DNA of 64,000 bases, from assembly GCA_005281725.1 (NCBI GenBank), contig SSBO01000007.1, forward strand, positions 1,742,402 through 1,806,401, given 5' to 3'. This document shows, piece after piece, positions 36,601 to 55,200 of the stretch. Position 1 is the stretch's first letter; each line of letters opens with the position of its first letter. Position numbers and translations under genes: made by a program. The DNA is from Wuchereria bancrofti. Lineage: Eukaryota > Nematoda > Chromadorea > Rhabditida > Onchocercidae. The notes beneath the pieces are model-generated. The model saw only the letters and a program-made list of their open reading frames with translations, ran no database searches and had not been told where the DNA came from.

Positions 36601-38180
36601 TGCACCACCACTAACTGCTGCACGACCATGAATCAACGCCAATTTATCATACTCACCAGAACGTTTCAGTTGTATTAAAGCATTGTGGAATCTCTTCCGT
36701 TCCTGATCAGTTAGCATGCGGTATTCTTTCCTGATAGCTTTTGTTAATCTTGAACCGTCCGGTAAGTAGCACATTCCATTAAATTGTGTTTGACCTGCCA
36801 TTAAAGTCCCAGTAATTATGAATAGGAAGTCGCTTATTTTTCTTAATTCGATCAAAAAATTAGTAATTTTATCAAAGTAATTATGAACCTATTTCATGCT
36901 ATAAACCAATTTAAATTCCTGAAGCAATTTTATTTCATATGGAAATACAGCAGAATTTTCAACTAGTGAATAAGGTCAACAAAAATTATATATTAACTTT
37001 TCAACTTAATTGAAATTTAAACTGTAAACATCTACGTTATAGTGTATAACTGATGAAAGTAAACAATAATACTAATAAAAAGGAATTTATAATCAGCATG
37101 ATATTGAGTTTATGATTATGGAGTAATTACTCGAAAATATTCTTATTTTTCTTTTTTTAATGCAGTTTTACTTTATCGATTTTCCCATTGTTCCACCAGT
37201 TATTATGTTCAGGCTCGCTGTTATCAAATTTTTAAGCATAAAGCTTAGATTTTTGGTGAAAATATTTTTGAATTAAGGATCTTTGTAAAATTTTGTAATC
37301 TGGAAAAATTTTTTAGTATCAAAAATCATCAGCTTTCAGATACACCTTCTCTTTGCCCGAAGAAGGTTAACATAAACAGGGAGAATTTGGTAATCACTAC
37401 AAATTTTTCTTGTAATCATCTGCAAAATTTTGTAATCTGAAAAAAGTTTCTCAGCTGAATATTGCTACTTCATTATCATCCTTGTTTTTAACAACGAGAT
37501 TATATCAGTGAGACAAATAATAGCTCAGGAATTTTAAAATTCCATGCTTTTTTTATTGAAAGGTTAGTCCATCATTCAGTATCAAAAATCACTAGCTTCC
37601 AGATACACCTGTCTCTTCACCTGAAAAAGTAAGTTAGCACAAACAGGAACAATTTGGTATTAGTTTGAATGATGAGTAATCTCCAGATTGTAATGAAGAA
37701 GTTTCAGAAGTCAAAAAATCAATTACCCCTTAAGTATATACAGAGACATTCGAGATCCAAGCATTGGTAAGGAGTGGAAGTAATCGGTGCAAGTTGTGCC
37801 GCGATCATTCGACTTCTTCCTGGTATAGCAGGTGGCGATACCGCAGATGATCCCACCGGTGGTTTGGCCTATAGTTTGAGGATTAAGCTAACTTAACTTT
37901 TATATTTTGAAAGCTTTAGAAAATATTCAGTTACAAAAAATTCAAATCCTTTTTGCAAATTTTCATGCTTTAAAAAAAAATCAAAATTTTTTAAACTTCT
38001 TTTTTTCATTCATCGATAAAATTAACCTACCCGAGCTTGTCTGTCCCATTCATGTAGTTGATTGCAAATTACTCGTGCAGATACTGATGGTGCATCAGCA
38101 CATGGATTCAGAAATTCCTGAGCTAAATCTGCTACGGTATTACAGGGTAGGATGGAACATGATATGAATAATAAGAGCAT
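33685..38180 (-). CDS. Tyrosinase B: secreted copper oxidase with two ShK domains (570 aa)
   Basis: Exons from 5' to 3': 38180-38031, 37868-37727, 36794-36554, 36467-36287, 36086-35964, 35750-35580, 35373-35180, 34830-34680, 34516-34315, 33842-33685, all in frame. The product has a signal peptide ([17 protein letters not shown]), the N-terminal Cys region (PCADAP...[14 protein letters not shown]), [10 protein letters not shown], and a tyrosinase domain with a full set of copper ligands: CuA His153, His163 and His172 ([18 protein letters not shown]), CuB His294 and His298 (HGNVH) and HH 320-321 ([12 protein letters not shown]). A six-Cys module and two ShK domains follow. It should be a competent phenol oxidase, probably of cuticle or eggshell. 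Exon lengths and phases match the downstream paralogue, apart from that gene's inserted exons. An alternative 3' end lies at 32582-33434. An SL acceptor upstream of the ATG is not obvious. Confidence 0.93.
34680..34830 (-). other. Six-cysteine module between tyrosinase and ShK domains (copy B)
   Basis: The exon encodes [13 protein letters not shown]...RIGGRC...[11 protein letters not shown], the same Cys and Gly pattern as the matching exon of tyrosinase A (22671-22815), with the same entry (phase 2) and exit (phase 0). Confidence 0.6.
35483..35535. repeat. Short intronic direct repeat
   Basis: The 22-base unit aaatttcatcctagaatttc(tt) occurs at about 35483-35505 and 35514-35535, in the intron after the CuB exon of tyrosinase B. 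Confidence 0.7.
37315..37660. repeat. Diverged about 80-bp direct repeat in tyrosinase B intron 2
   Basis: The block 37315-37392 (starting agtatcaaaaatcatcagct) recurs in diverged form at 37579-37660 (agtatcaaaaatcactagct), including shared agatacacct and aaacagg stretches. Both lie in the intron between exons 37868-37727 and 36794-36554. Confidence 0.65.
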
Positions 38181-39505
38181 TCTTCTCAAATCTCAGATGA
38201 AATCGTTTTCCGAGAATGGAAAACAAACTTATGTTTTGATTAGAATATTGCGGACTGACAAATGTGCAATGTATTCGCTTCTACAAGTGAAAATAGCAAT
38301 TTCTGACGATGAGCTTCAGAGTAAGACACACTTTAGATCACTGCGGGAATTATTCCAGTCAGGAAAGCGTCTTCGTCAAATACAGAGACCAATAGTTTAA
38401 CCAGCAGAAATTCCAAGTTACTGACGCATGATGTACTTACAGGAAACAGAAGTGAAGTGTAAGTCGAAGGTGGGGTGTGTCCCCTTTAGATATTTGAAGA
38501 AGTAGTAATGACAACACGACAAGTTCCGCGGTATTGGCTGTTTTGAGTCGATGAAAGTAAATGAGATGATGAGGATGGCATTTTGATGGCAGTCATTTGA
38601 TAGAAAAAGTTTCGAGTGGTTTCTCTTTTCTGCAGGACAGCTCAATTGCTTCTTCTATGTTGTTTCACATCTCCATTTCATGTCATTACTTTTTACATAT
38701 TAAATTAATCAGGATCAATCCTACCTTACCATTGGACACGCAATACTACCTTGTTTTTTAGGTTCCATCTTCTAGTAAAAATGCAGTTGTAGTAATAGCC
38801 AAGAAATCCCTTTTGTCTGAATCAACTTAGAGAACACGATTACATCATGCATTAATCATAATGTAAGAAATAATTAGTTTCCAACAGAAATATTATTTTA
38901 AGGATTTCGAGTTAATTATTCTTTATTTATTCATTCTTGTGATGTTATTTTATCGCATTTTTGCTTGTAAAGCAAAAGAAAAAACATTTCTGGCACTTTA
39001 CTCAAATTTTTTATTGGTAAAAGTCGCAGCGAAATCTCTGAGTCCCATTCGTACGTTTGTGTGCTTCGGTTTGTTCCTCTAATGAATAATGTGGAAAAAA
39101 ACAATCTGTCATTGTGAGACATATCCATATAAAATGATAGGACTTTATTTAAGTAAAAATAAGTATTCACAATATAGATACGTGTAAGACTTAATTATTA
39201 AATACAAAAAAGACACCTTTCCTCAAAATTACAACATTTTACCCGCTTAAAATATAAACTGCTTATCATTTAAAACAAAACAAACAAATTAAAGCAGTAT
39301 AATGCAATTAGATCAAGAACCTGAAAAAGGTCATTGGAGGTTGCATTAAAAAATAACACCCAAAAAGAAAGACACAGAACGTAGAAGGGGTCGAAATTCG
39401 TTTTTTCCAGGTTGAAAAGAATCATCCTCTGAATGAATTTTCTTTAAATTTTATCCTTTTCTTTGGAAATCCCATCCCATCATTTTATTTTTTTTTAATT
39501 TACAT
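38181..39505. other. Intergenic region between kin-32 and tyrosinase B
   Basis: Upstream region of tyrosinase B and 3' UTR of the kinase. A Leu-rich frame near 38420-38640 (minus) looked like a signal peptide but has no start codon and no compatible splice phase. Nothing else is supported. Confidence 0.5.
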
Positions 39506-39511
39506 TTTATT
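39506..39511 (-). terminator. kin-32: Candidate poly(A) signal of kin-32
   Basis: AATAAA on the minus strand, 76 nt after the stop codon; a second one lies at 39484-39489. No other evidence. Confidence 0.35.
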
Positions 39512-39586
39512 TTATAAATGATATCAATCCAACCCTGTTTTCCAAAACTTTTGATCTCTGATAATTTTTTTAGAGGATTTCAAAAT

Positions 39587-46788
<7,202 letters not shown>

Positions 46789-46860
46789 TACTGCTGTCAA
46801 TTTGTCTTCTTTGCCGATATTGCTGTCTGATTGTTGCAAGTTATTTAAGCCATTACGTCA

Positions 46861-46869
46861 CTAAACACT
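46861..46869 (-). promoter_or_regulatory. kin-32: Likely SL trans-splice acceptor of kin-32
   Basis: Minus-strand AGTGTTTAG ends at 46861, about 70 nt before the chosen start. In the frame of the first coding exon a TGA follows this acceptor immediately, so no coding sequence is joined from upstream. The leader contains a two-codon upstream ORF (ATG GCT TAA). Confidence 0.4.
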
Positions 46870-47898
46870 TACAACAGCTCTTATTTCCTGTCATTATCTA
46901 AATAATATAAGAAACCCGGGAAGACATCCCCGATAACACAACTGTTTGGGCAATAAGTGATTAAATGAGAAATCGATCAATAACGATTACATACATAACA
47001 CGTTTATCCGCTCCTTGTTTTCCTCCTGTCTTTATCCCTGTCCATTAAGATTATACATAGTGTCAACAGGACGATGAAATTCGGCAGAAATGAAAATGAT
47101 TGATTTGATCAAAGCAATAAACAACGCCATGTTGATGGTCAGTCTCCGCCTAGATCTCTCGCGACTAACGGTGAAAGTATACTGACCGGTACTACTACCA
47201 CTACTAATGCTACTTTTAAATTCCACTTATCGGTATAGCATTTCAAGCATAAAAACAATTAAAAATGTTTGTTTGTGTAGCTAACGGAAGCGTAAAGCAA
47301 AAGGAAAGATCAGTGTGCCAGTGAAATGTGTTGGGTGTCGGCTGGAACTGATAACGCAGCAGCTATTCATCACTGTCAATCTCTCCAGCCATTAGTTCCC
47401 ACTGTCCTGCCATGTGACATTGTCAACAATTAGTTATTATCAGGCATCATTCTGCTATGCTTACATCATACGGAATACTTCTCGGACTGTACTGAAACTT
47501 GACGATTTCTCATACTTTGAAAATAGCGCCCTTTCCTGCAATGCATGTCGAAAGATCGATCGCCGCTGATGTAGGAGTTGATCTTTGGTAATTAGTAAAT
47601 GCACGAGGGGAGAGGAGGGGTGTGATGGGATTAGGTGGGGTTAGTTTGGGTAAGGTTGGTCAAATCGGATGACTTCCTTTCTTTCTGCAAGGGTTGGAAA
47701 TAAACTGGTTTGGTCAGTTAGGTTTTGTTTCACTTTGATCTTATAGTGTCATTGTTTTAGGTGGTTCTTTTAAAAAAAGACATAAAATCATTCTTTGTTT
47801 TCTTTTTCTTGCCAGTAATAAATGTTATTGATATTCTGAACACTTGAAACTTGTGAGCAAAAATAAATTTCCAATTATTTGGTAATGATTTTTTTTAC
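46870..47898. other. Divergent promoter region between kin-32 and vha-16
   Basis: About 1 kb between two divergently transcribed genes. A minus-strand open frame (47032-47226) has no ATG and no family similarity. The main feature is the G-rich stretch at 47607-47650. Confidence 0.5.
47607..47650 (+). promoter_or_regulatory. G-rich tract with G-quadruplex-type spacing upstream of vha-16
   Basis: Five runs of three or four G are separated by loops of six or seven bases (GGGG...GGGG...GGG...GGGG...GGG), which fits the G3+N1-7 quadruplex pattern. It stands out in otherwise AT-rich DNA and includes ttaggtggggttag. It lies about 256 bp upstream of the vha-16 ATG. A regulatory role is inference. 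Confidence 0.45.
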
Positions 47899-47905
47899 CT
47901 TTTAG
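47899..47905 (+). promoter_or_regulatory. vha-16: Likely SL trans-splice acceptor of vha-16
   Basis: The pyrimidine-rich stretch tttttttaccttttag ends directly at the ATG at 47906, with no intervening base. This is a typical nematode trans-splice site and fixes the start. Confidence 0.6.
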
Positions 47906-50139
47906 ATGGGCGAATATCTTTTCAACATTGATCACGGCTATTTGGAAGGTTTGGTCCGCGGATTCAAGGAAGGTATTCTGACAGAAACCGATTATGCTAA
48001 TCTTGTCCAATGCGAAACTCTTGAAGGTAACTGCTTCCTTATAAAGTTGCAGCAATTTTTGAAAATTCTGGTGATTTACAAGAAAATTGGAACGAAACAG
48101 CTTCAGTTTCTTTGTTTGGAAATAAGTTGCTTATAATAGTGAACTGTAAGTCTTCAGGATATATGAAATTTAGTCGGAAGAGATACGCACATTCATGAAG
48201 TTTACGAAAGTTTACGAAGTTTTCAGATCTGAAACTTCATATTCAGTCGACAGATTACGGAAGTTTTTTGGCCAACGAACCTGGCTCAATAACAGTTCAG
48301 GTAAATCAACAGACGCAAAAACATTGACATTTATCTGGAGAGATAAGCTAATCTATATAACCTTATAATCTTCATTGTACAGAAACTTTCTGCTTATGCT
48401 TCATCTTAAGTTTATAGGTTATTGATGAACGATTAAAAGAAAAGTTGGTAACGGAATTTACACATTTTCGAAACAATGCCCTGGAGCCATTGTCCACATT
48501 TTTGGATTATATAACGTCAGTTATAGAATTTGTATTGGTTGTTTATATTAACGATTTTTCCTGACCATCTCCTCGAATTTTTTGCTGAAAACAGTTAGTT
48601 TCAGCTACTCATATATGATTGACAACATCATTTTGCTGATTACGGGTACTTTGCATCAGCGACCGATTAATGAGCTTATCTCAAAATGTCATCCTCTTGG
48701 TTCTTTTGAACAGATGGAAGCTATACATATCGTTTCAACACCAGCTGAGCTTTATAATGCCGTGCTTGTGGACACTCCTCTAGGCAAGAAACATCTTTGA
48801 TTTTTAGCTCTGTAATCTGTATATCATATAAAGTCTGGTATATCATATATAAATTTCCACACTGGATTATATAAAATTATTTTGAAATTTTCGAGGCCTC
48901 GAGCTAATGAATTGGAAAAGTTCCAAATCGTATAATAAGGGTTATTAAAATTCATAAGGTTTTATGTGATGCCAGGATACAGGGAATTCCATTTTTTTGT
49001 CCAAATAATACTGATTTGAACTCTGCAGAATTTTAAACTTTTGTCTCATTTTATTGATTCCATTAGAAATATTTTTTTTATCAATCCTTGAAATACCACT
49101 GGCTTTTCCTTTTGCAGCAGCATACTTTGTTGACTGTATCAACGAACAGGATTTAGATGAAATGAATGTGGAAATAATTCGTAATACTTTATATCGCTCG
49201 TACTTAGAAGACTTCTACAAATTTTGCAAACATTTGGGTGGCAAAACAGCGGAAGTTATGAGTGAAATTCTCGCGGTATGTTAAAACGAATGTATATACT
49301 TAAAATTGTAGTATTATATAATAATGAAATTTAACTATCAACTGTATGCTTTTTTCTTGTTACATTTTAACATATCTGATGCTTTCTTTCGTAATTGCCA
49401 TATTAAAATTTATTCCGACGTTAGCTGAATGATGCTTAGGTCAAGTTTGAGTTTGTTATGAATGTTTTTTTGCAGTTCGAAGCGGACCGGCGTGCTATCA
49501 TAATAACGATTAATAGTTTTGATACCGAGTTGTCCAAAGATGATCGAGCCAAACTTTACCCACGATGTGGAAAACTCTATCCTGAAGGTAAAACACTATC
49601 CCTATTTCCGTTTTTTAACGTTTGATATCGAATTGTTGAAGCCTGTTAATATTGGCTATCAATTAAGGGCTCGCTGGATTGTCGAAAGCGGATGATTATG
49701 ATCAAGTTAAACAAGTTTGTGAATATTATTCAGATTATCGCGCGCTTTTTGAGGGATCTGGTTTACAACCAGGGGAGAAGGCGCTTGAAGACAAGTTCTT
49801 GGAATACGAAGTGAGTTTCGTATCATAACTGTTATCCATACTTCATTTTCAAACAGACCAAACTGAAGTCCCCAACATCCTTATCTTGTAGTGATATAGA
49901 AATGTTCGAGATCCAGCTCATTCCAATTATTCATAGGATTATTAGCACTAAACTAAACTTTCTTGTGATACTTTCAGGTGAAATTGAACGTTCTATCATT
50001 TCTGCATCAGTTCCATTTCGGTGTATTCTATGCATTTATTAAGCTTAAAGAGCAAGAAATGAGAAATATCATTTGGATCGCAGAATGCATATCACAGAGG
50101 CATCGAGCTAAGATTGATAATTACATCCCTATCTTGTGA
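47906..50139 (+). CDS. vha-16: V-type ATPase subunit d (VHA-16), complete, 348 aa
   Basis: Eight exons: 47906-48026, 48227-48300, 48418-48515, 48605-48783, 49118-49275, 49476-49587, 49668-49810, 49978-50139. The product matches subunit d over its whole length: [15 protein letters not shown] near the start, [71 protein letters not shown] and the C-terminal [20 protein letters not shown]. Subunit d sits on the Vo sector of the proton pump and links the proteolipid ring to the central stalk; it is essential and widely expressed. Length equals that expected for the family. Intron 48784-49117 uses a GC donor. Transcribed away from kin-32 and towards rps-15; the start lies directly after a trans-splice acceptor. 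Confidence 0.97.
48784..49117 (+). other. vha-16: GC-AG intron in vha-16
   Basis: The junction reads CTAG|GCAAGA and joins to TTTGCAG|CA, restoring the conserved TPLAAYF sequence of subunit d. No nearby GT donor gives this frame, so the GC donor is well supported by protein conservation. Confidence 0.85.
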
Positions 50140-50961
50140 AATTTCACCGATTCCTAAAGAATTCCGCAGCTTCCATTTCATTCCTCCCTATTACTCGTAG
50201 AAAAATCATTTTGTGCTGTAGATCAGTCGCGACCAACTGTCAGTCTTTTCTACCGTCCATGTTAGTTTATAAAAAGGCATACATGCATTAATTCAACACT
50301 GTATCAATCATGCGATTTTCCGTTAAAGATCGTTGTTTTAACCGTCGTGTCGGACTTCATCTAATTGTTCTTTTGATTAGTCAAGCCATCTGTGATTCAA
50401 TATTGTAGCAAACATATGTCCAGTTTTTGTAAATCCTAGTCATACACAGCATTCTTTTGTGTTATCAGTGTTTTCATTTCATTACATTTCAGTTTAGCAT
50501 TATTCTGTAGTGTTGGTGGTACTTCTTTGTAGTCACTTATTATTTGTGAATAACAATGAAAAACATAGGGCGGACAAATCAGCCTCACGGTGAACAACTG
50601 TGGAAAAGCTTTAAAGAAAATTGAATTTCAAAATTTTGGAGGCCTATGATTATGTAGATCCCAGTAGTTTTGTGAACAAATTTTGCTTTTGTAGTTTTTT
50701 AAATCATAAAAAATCGTGAATCAATCATACATTATTAATACTACCGATTTTAATTCCAGCCAAACGAGCAAAAGTACACAAAAATTCAGGAACCAGATAT
50801 GTCGCATGATGTATGTGTCGTTTAGCTAGAGACATATAAGCAAATCAGAATAAGGCAGAATGTCATTTCTATCAAGCTATAGATAAATTTTTTGCTTGCT
50901 GCTGGCAAAACATCGTCAAACAAAACATTTATCAGTCATCTTCATAACAATAAATTCCTCC
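50140..50961. other. Intergenic region between convergent vha-16 and rps-15
   Basis: About 0.8 kb holding the 3' UTRs of the two genes. No additional gene seen. Confidence 0.5.
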
Positions 50962-52278
50962 TTACTTGAGAGGAATAAAGCGGGAAGAATGTGTTGCACC
51001 AATGCCTGGCCGTCCATGTTTCACAGGTTTATATGTGATTGCGAATTCTCCCAGATAGTAGCCAATCATTTCCGGCTTTATTTCGACCTGAAAATCATTT
51101 CCGCAAAATTTATAAATCATTCAGAAAATTGCAAAATACATGAGGAAGCCAAAAGGAACGAAGGAATGAGAACAGATTACTAAGTCAAAATAAAAACAAT
51201 GTCTGAAAGATGTAATCGTAGCAAATGTACTGGCACCAATTGAGCTTCGACGATAATCCAATTCGAAACAGGTTTTTCGTACAGTACCATTATATAGCAC
51301 AATTAAAAAAAGTTCATACGAATGGACGGTATGACAGAGAGTGCATTGTGCATATACCAAAATTACCTTTGCATATATAATCTAAATCAAAAGTAACTAC
51401 AGACTAATTACACTTCTCTCTTTCTCTTTTCTATAAACATGCACAGGTCGAAAGTCTTAAAAATAAAAGAAACCGTAAAAAAATATTTTTGGAGAAAACC
51501 TACCTGATTGAAAACTTTGCCGTTGTACACCCCTACAACTGATCCAACCATTTCGGGTAACACAATCATATCACGTAAATGAGTCTTGATTGTGGCTGGC
51601 TTTTCATGCATTGAAGCTTCTTTCTTTGCTTTTCGTAACCGATTTAAGAATGCCAAGTGTTTGCGTTTCAAGCCACGAGCCAGGCGTCTACGTGCACGGC
51701 ACGGTAACAATTTCGCTAACTGGTCACTAAAAAATAAACTTTTCTTCCACAATTTCCTGCAACTAAATAACTTCTCTTTGCTTAACGTTATTATTTGTAA
51801 CTACAGCTAGTACGAAATCGTCCATACCTAACAAAGCTACCCTTGTCACAAAGTCATGAAATGGAGTAATTAGTTGGAACACAAATAAATTCATTGACGA
51901 AACCTAAACAGCTAAACGAATCGTAGTAAATAACAGACGACAGTTATTGCTGCATAGCATAATTAAAAAATAAACGATGCACTGGATGTGACCAATGTAA
52001 GTTCCCAGTTTAACGTGCACTGATTGCATCCAGTCATATATTTTCTTTACTGTTCCTTTCAGCAACGAAATAATTAGTATCCTGTCTAATGAACGAGATA
52101 ACTTTTAATATTAAGCTGCGATTTTTGATGATGACTGAATCCGAATCAAAGAAACTGTACTTATTACTAACCGATTCAAATCCAAAAGCTGGTCCAAATC
52201 GACTCCACGATATGTGAATTTCTTGAAGGTACGTTTTTTTTTCAGCTCTGCAGCTGCAGCTTCATCTGTTTGCGACAT
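50962..52278 (-). CDS. rps-15: 40S ribosomal protein S15 (uS19), complete, 151 aa
   Basis: Three exons: 52278-52172, 51726-51504, 51087-50962. The product begins [20 protein letters not shown], then [14 protein letters not shown], and contains [36 protein letters not shown], the [41 protein letters not shown]-terminus broken here only by the exon junction before it, and stops at TAA 50964-50962. This is the full-length eukaryotic uS19 family, a small-subunit head protein near the decoding centre. Exon phases (2, then 0) fit without gaps. It is convergent with vha-16. Short, highly conserved and certain. Confidence 0.97.
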
Positions 52279-55200
52279 GACTGCTGTCTAGTAGTTTACA
52301 CAACAACAAACTGTGCAGCTGAAGAAAAGGTTTAATTTTGACCTTTTAACCTATGATACAAAATACCATAACAACAGTGAGAAGTAACTGAGACAGTCCA
52401 CGAAAGCCATTTCATTGTATTGCTATATCTTACCACTATTCTTTTACTAGTGCAGTAAAGCTTCAGGTTTCAATGGCAGAAGATAACTGTTATAAATTTT
52501 TGAGATATTGTGTCCAACGTACTTCATATCTTCCTTCACAAAGTCTAAGTTCTATATAACTGGATAGACAAAGAAAAGTCTATATAACTGGATAGACAAA
52601 GAACAAACATATCTTGATCTGGATAGCTAAAGTCCAGAATACCAAGTGATTCAGATACCTCGAAGAAGACGCATTTAGCTTGGTAATGTCTATCGCCAAA
52701 ACTCCCAACCAAATCCAGAAAAGAGCGTCATCTATTTTACCTCACCGACTAAACAATTCATACTAGAAAATGCCCAACCACCAGATGATTAAACAACTGG
52801 GAAATCATGACGAATGGCACCGTCCATCCTGTCCCATTAACAGAGCCAAACAAGCATTAAACAGTTCCATCATTATAACGCATTACTTGGTTCTTCTGAT
52901 CAGTGGCGCCCTCCCTAATTATTTAGATAATATTTTTATTTTTTAACCGCCGTGGAACTTAACTCGGTACGAACTCCCCAAACCCAATTATACCACACAC
53001 CAACAGCCACCTAAAAGAAAGCAATGGTCTATCGAACCACGTCAAACGATTATTTTGCAATGCTTGGTTGCGATATGAAATTTGTCTTATTGAATGAAAT
53101 GAAAGAGAAAATTGAAAAGTGCAGGTAGCGGTGAGTGATGTTGTCTGTGTCATTTCGATTTGCTAAGCTTATGGAATTGCTAGAGAGAAGAATTGCTAGA
53201 GAAATTTGCTTAGCTTATGGAACTGCTACGTAGCAAATTCTTCTTAAATGAAAGTTCTCTTCTCTTTACAATTATCGAATGGAAAGCATTTTGGCCTAGT
53301 TAGATATGCCACATAAATGAGCAAAGAATGTGTTTATGTTCTTTGCATTTCTTGAAAAGAGTTAGGATCAAAGGGTTGCTATGTAAATATCTTGCACCGA
53401 GCAACAGTCATCATACATACTTATACTCTTATCCACTACTTTTCATCTTATCATTTTATCTTTATATCATTGTGTCATTTATTTCTTTTTTCTTCATTAT
53501 CTTTTTATTTTTACCATAGCATTATTATTTTATAAAAATGTGAAAATTATAGGGTATAAGGGAACTGTGATGACTGCAAAATCTAAAAAAAAGAATTTTT
53601 TAAAAAAAAAGTTGAAAAAACTTTACTACTTACTGTTTGAAAATGCTTAAAATGGATGGGTAAATTAGAAAGAGGATGACTAAAAATAGAGGATGACTGG
53701 AAGGATGTCAGCGATCACAATAACCTGTTATTTTACGTTGCCTTTACGACGTATATTCTATTCTCTACCACTGTCCATTTGTTTTCTTCTGTCTTGCGAT
53801 TATTCTACTAGACGATCTAGTAATCAGCCCTTCGAGAACGGCTAACGCCGTGTCCTAAATGGTTAAAGACAAATTTTAAATTTACAAATTATTGGTACTG
53901 ATTTGGTGTATGCATGCGTAAAACAATTTACACGATATGATAAGGTGTCGAGAATGTTTTATTGATGTTTGCCTAACAAATATTTTAATAAGTTTTATTG
54001 ATTGACATTATAGGGCAGTTATCAGAAAACATTACGATTAGAGCAGACCGCTAGATTGCTCTTGCTCGTCGCTGTTGAAGAGGTTATTTAGTAGTAGGAA
54101 TCTGATAGTTGTTGTCAGTTGGAAGAAATCTGATAAAGGTGTAGAGTGCAGTACTGGATAAATGGAATACAAGAGCGCTGTTTGTTGAAAAATGAGCCTT
54201 GTGGTAATGGCTTACAGAAAGAGCATTGTAATGATATAAGCATGAATGAATAAGAGAAGTACGGAAACAGAGCTAGACATGGTTTACGTGGTTTAATCAC
54301 TGAAAATAATGTTGATTATCAGAAACAAAGATGAGAATTTGATTAATGATTCATTAATTAAACATGGAAACATCCCTCTTGTGTTTATTTTCTGTGATGA
54401 ATTATTTGACTGAGTATTTCTTTGTATACAAATCAGTATACACTCTAATACAAAATAATTTAATTATTTAGATATATTTTATGCAATAAAATTATTTCGG
54501 TTTTTCCGACAAGAAGAAAAACAACGACAGAGAGCGGATTGCTGGTACGTGTTGATACTATTGAATCATTGAAATGAGAAATTTGTGCTCGATAAGTTGC
54601 CACGATGTGATTGATGCTTGTTTTCATCTGATTCCAATTTTTTGCTCGATTCCAATTTAGCTCAATACCAAATGTTACTTTTCGTCTCTTTTATGATAAT
54701 GCAAATTAATGCAAAATTGGCGACTTTCTTTCTTTCCTCCCTCTTTAAAACACGAAAATACATTAATCAAATAATTTCAATCAACCCTTCAGTATTCCTG
54801 AAATTCAACAAACTTATCATATTGTAATTATACTGACTATTGATGTATTTCACTACTAATCAACTAAGTTGTCAGTGTAATGTTACAATACCTGTCTCGT
54901 CATGAGTGGCCTGTTGAAGAATTTCAGTTTTAAAGATCTAGAATCGACAGTTAACAAACTTCTTCCACTTTCTTTTGAAGATTGCCATCCTACCCTTTTT
55001 CTGGCTTTCTCTATATGTCATAAGGCCAGCCTATTCTCTCCCCGCCACCTTTAATACCGAAAAAAATCCTTTTATATTGTTGCTTATTCTAGAGCAAATT
55101 AAAAGCTAAAAAGATTAATAAACAGAAACAAAAGTATATTTTCTGCTCGATAGTTTAAATGTTTTTTCTTTTTTACGATTAAAATTTTTGCAGAAATTTC

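Noticed and set aside
38418..38645. Leu-rich minus-strand frame ending at a GTAAGT, considered as the signal-peptide exon of tyrosinase B
   Set aside because: No ATG in the hydrophobic frame and incompatible splice phase; the exon 38180-38031 itself begins with ATG and a signal peptide.
47032..47226. Minus-strand open frame with Arg/Ser-rich sequence upstream of kin-32
   Set aside because: No ATG at its start, no family similarity, and kin-32 has its own acceptor and start at 46788-46861.
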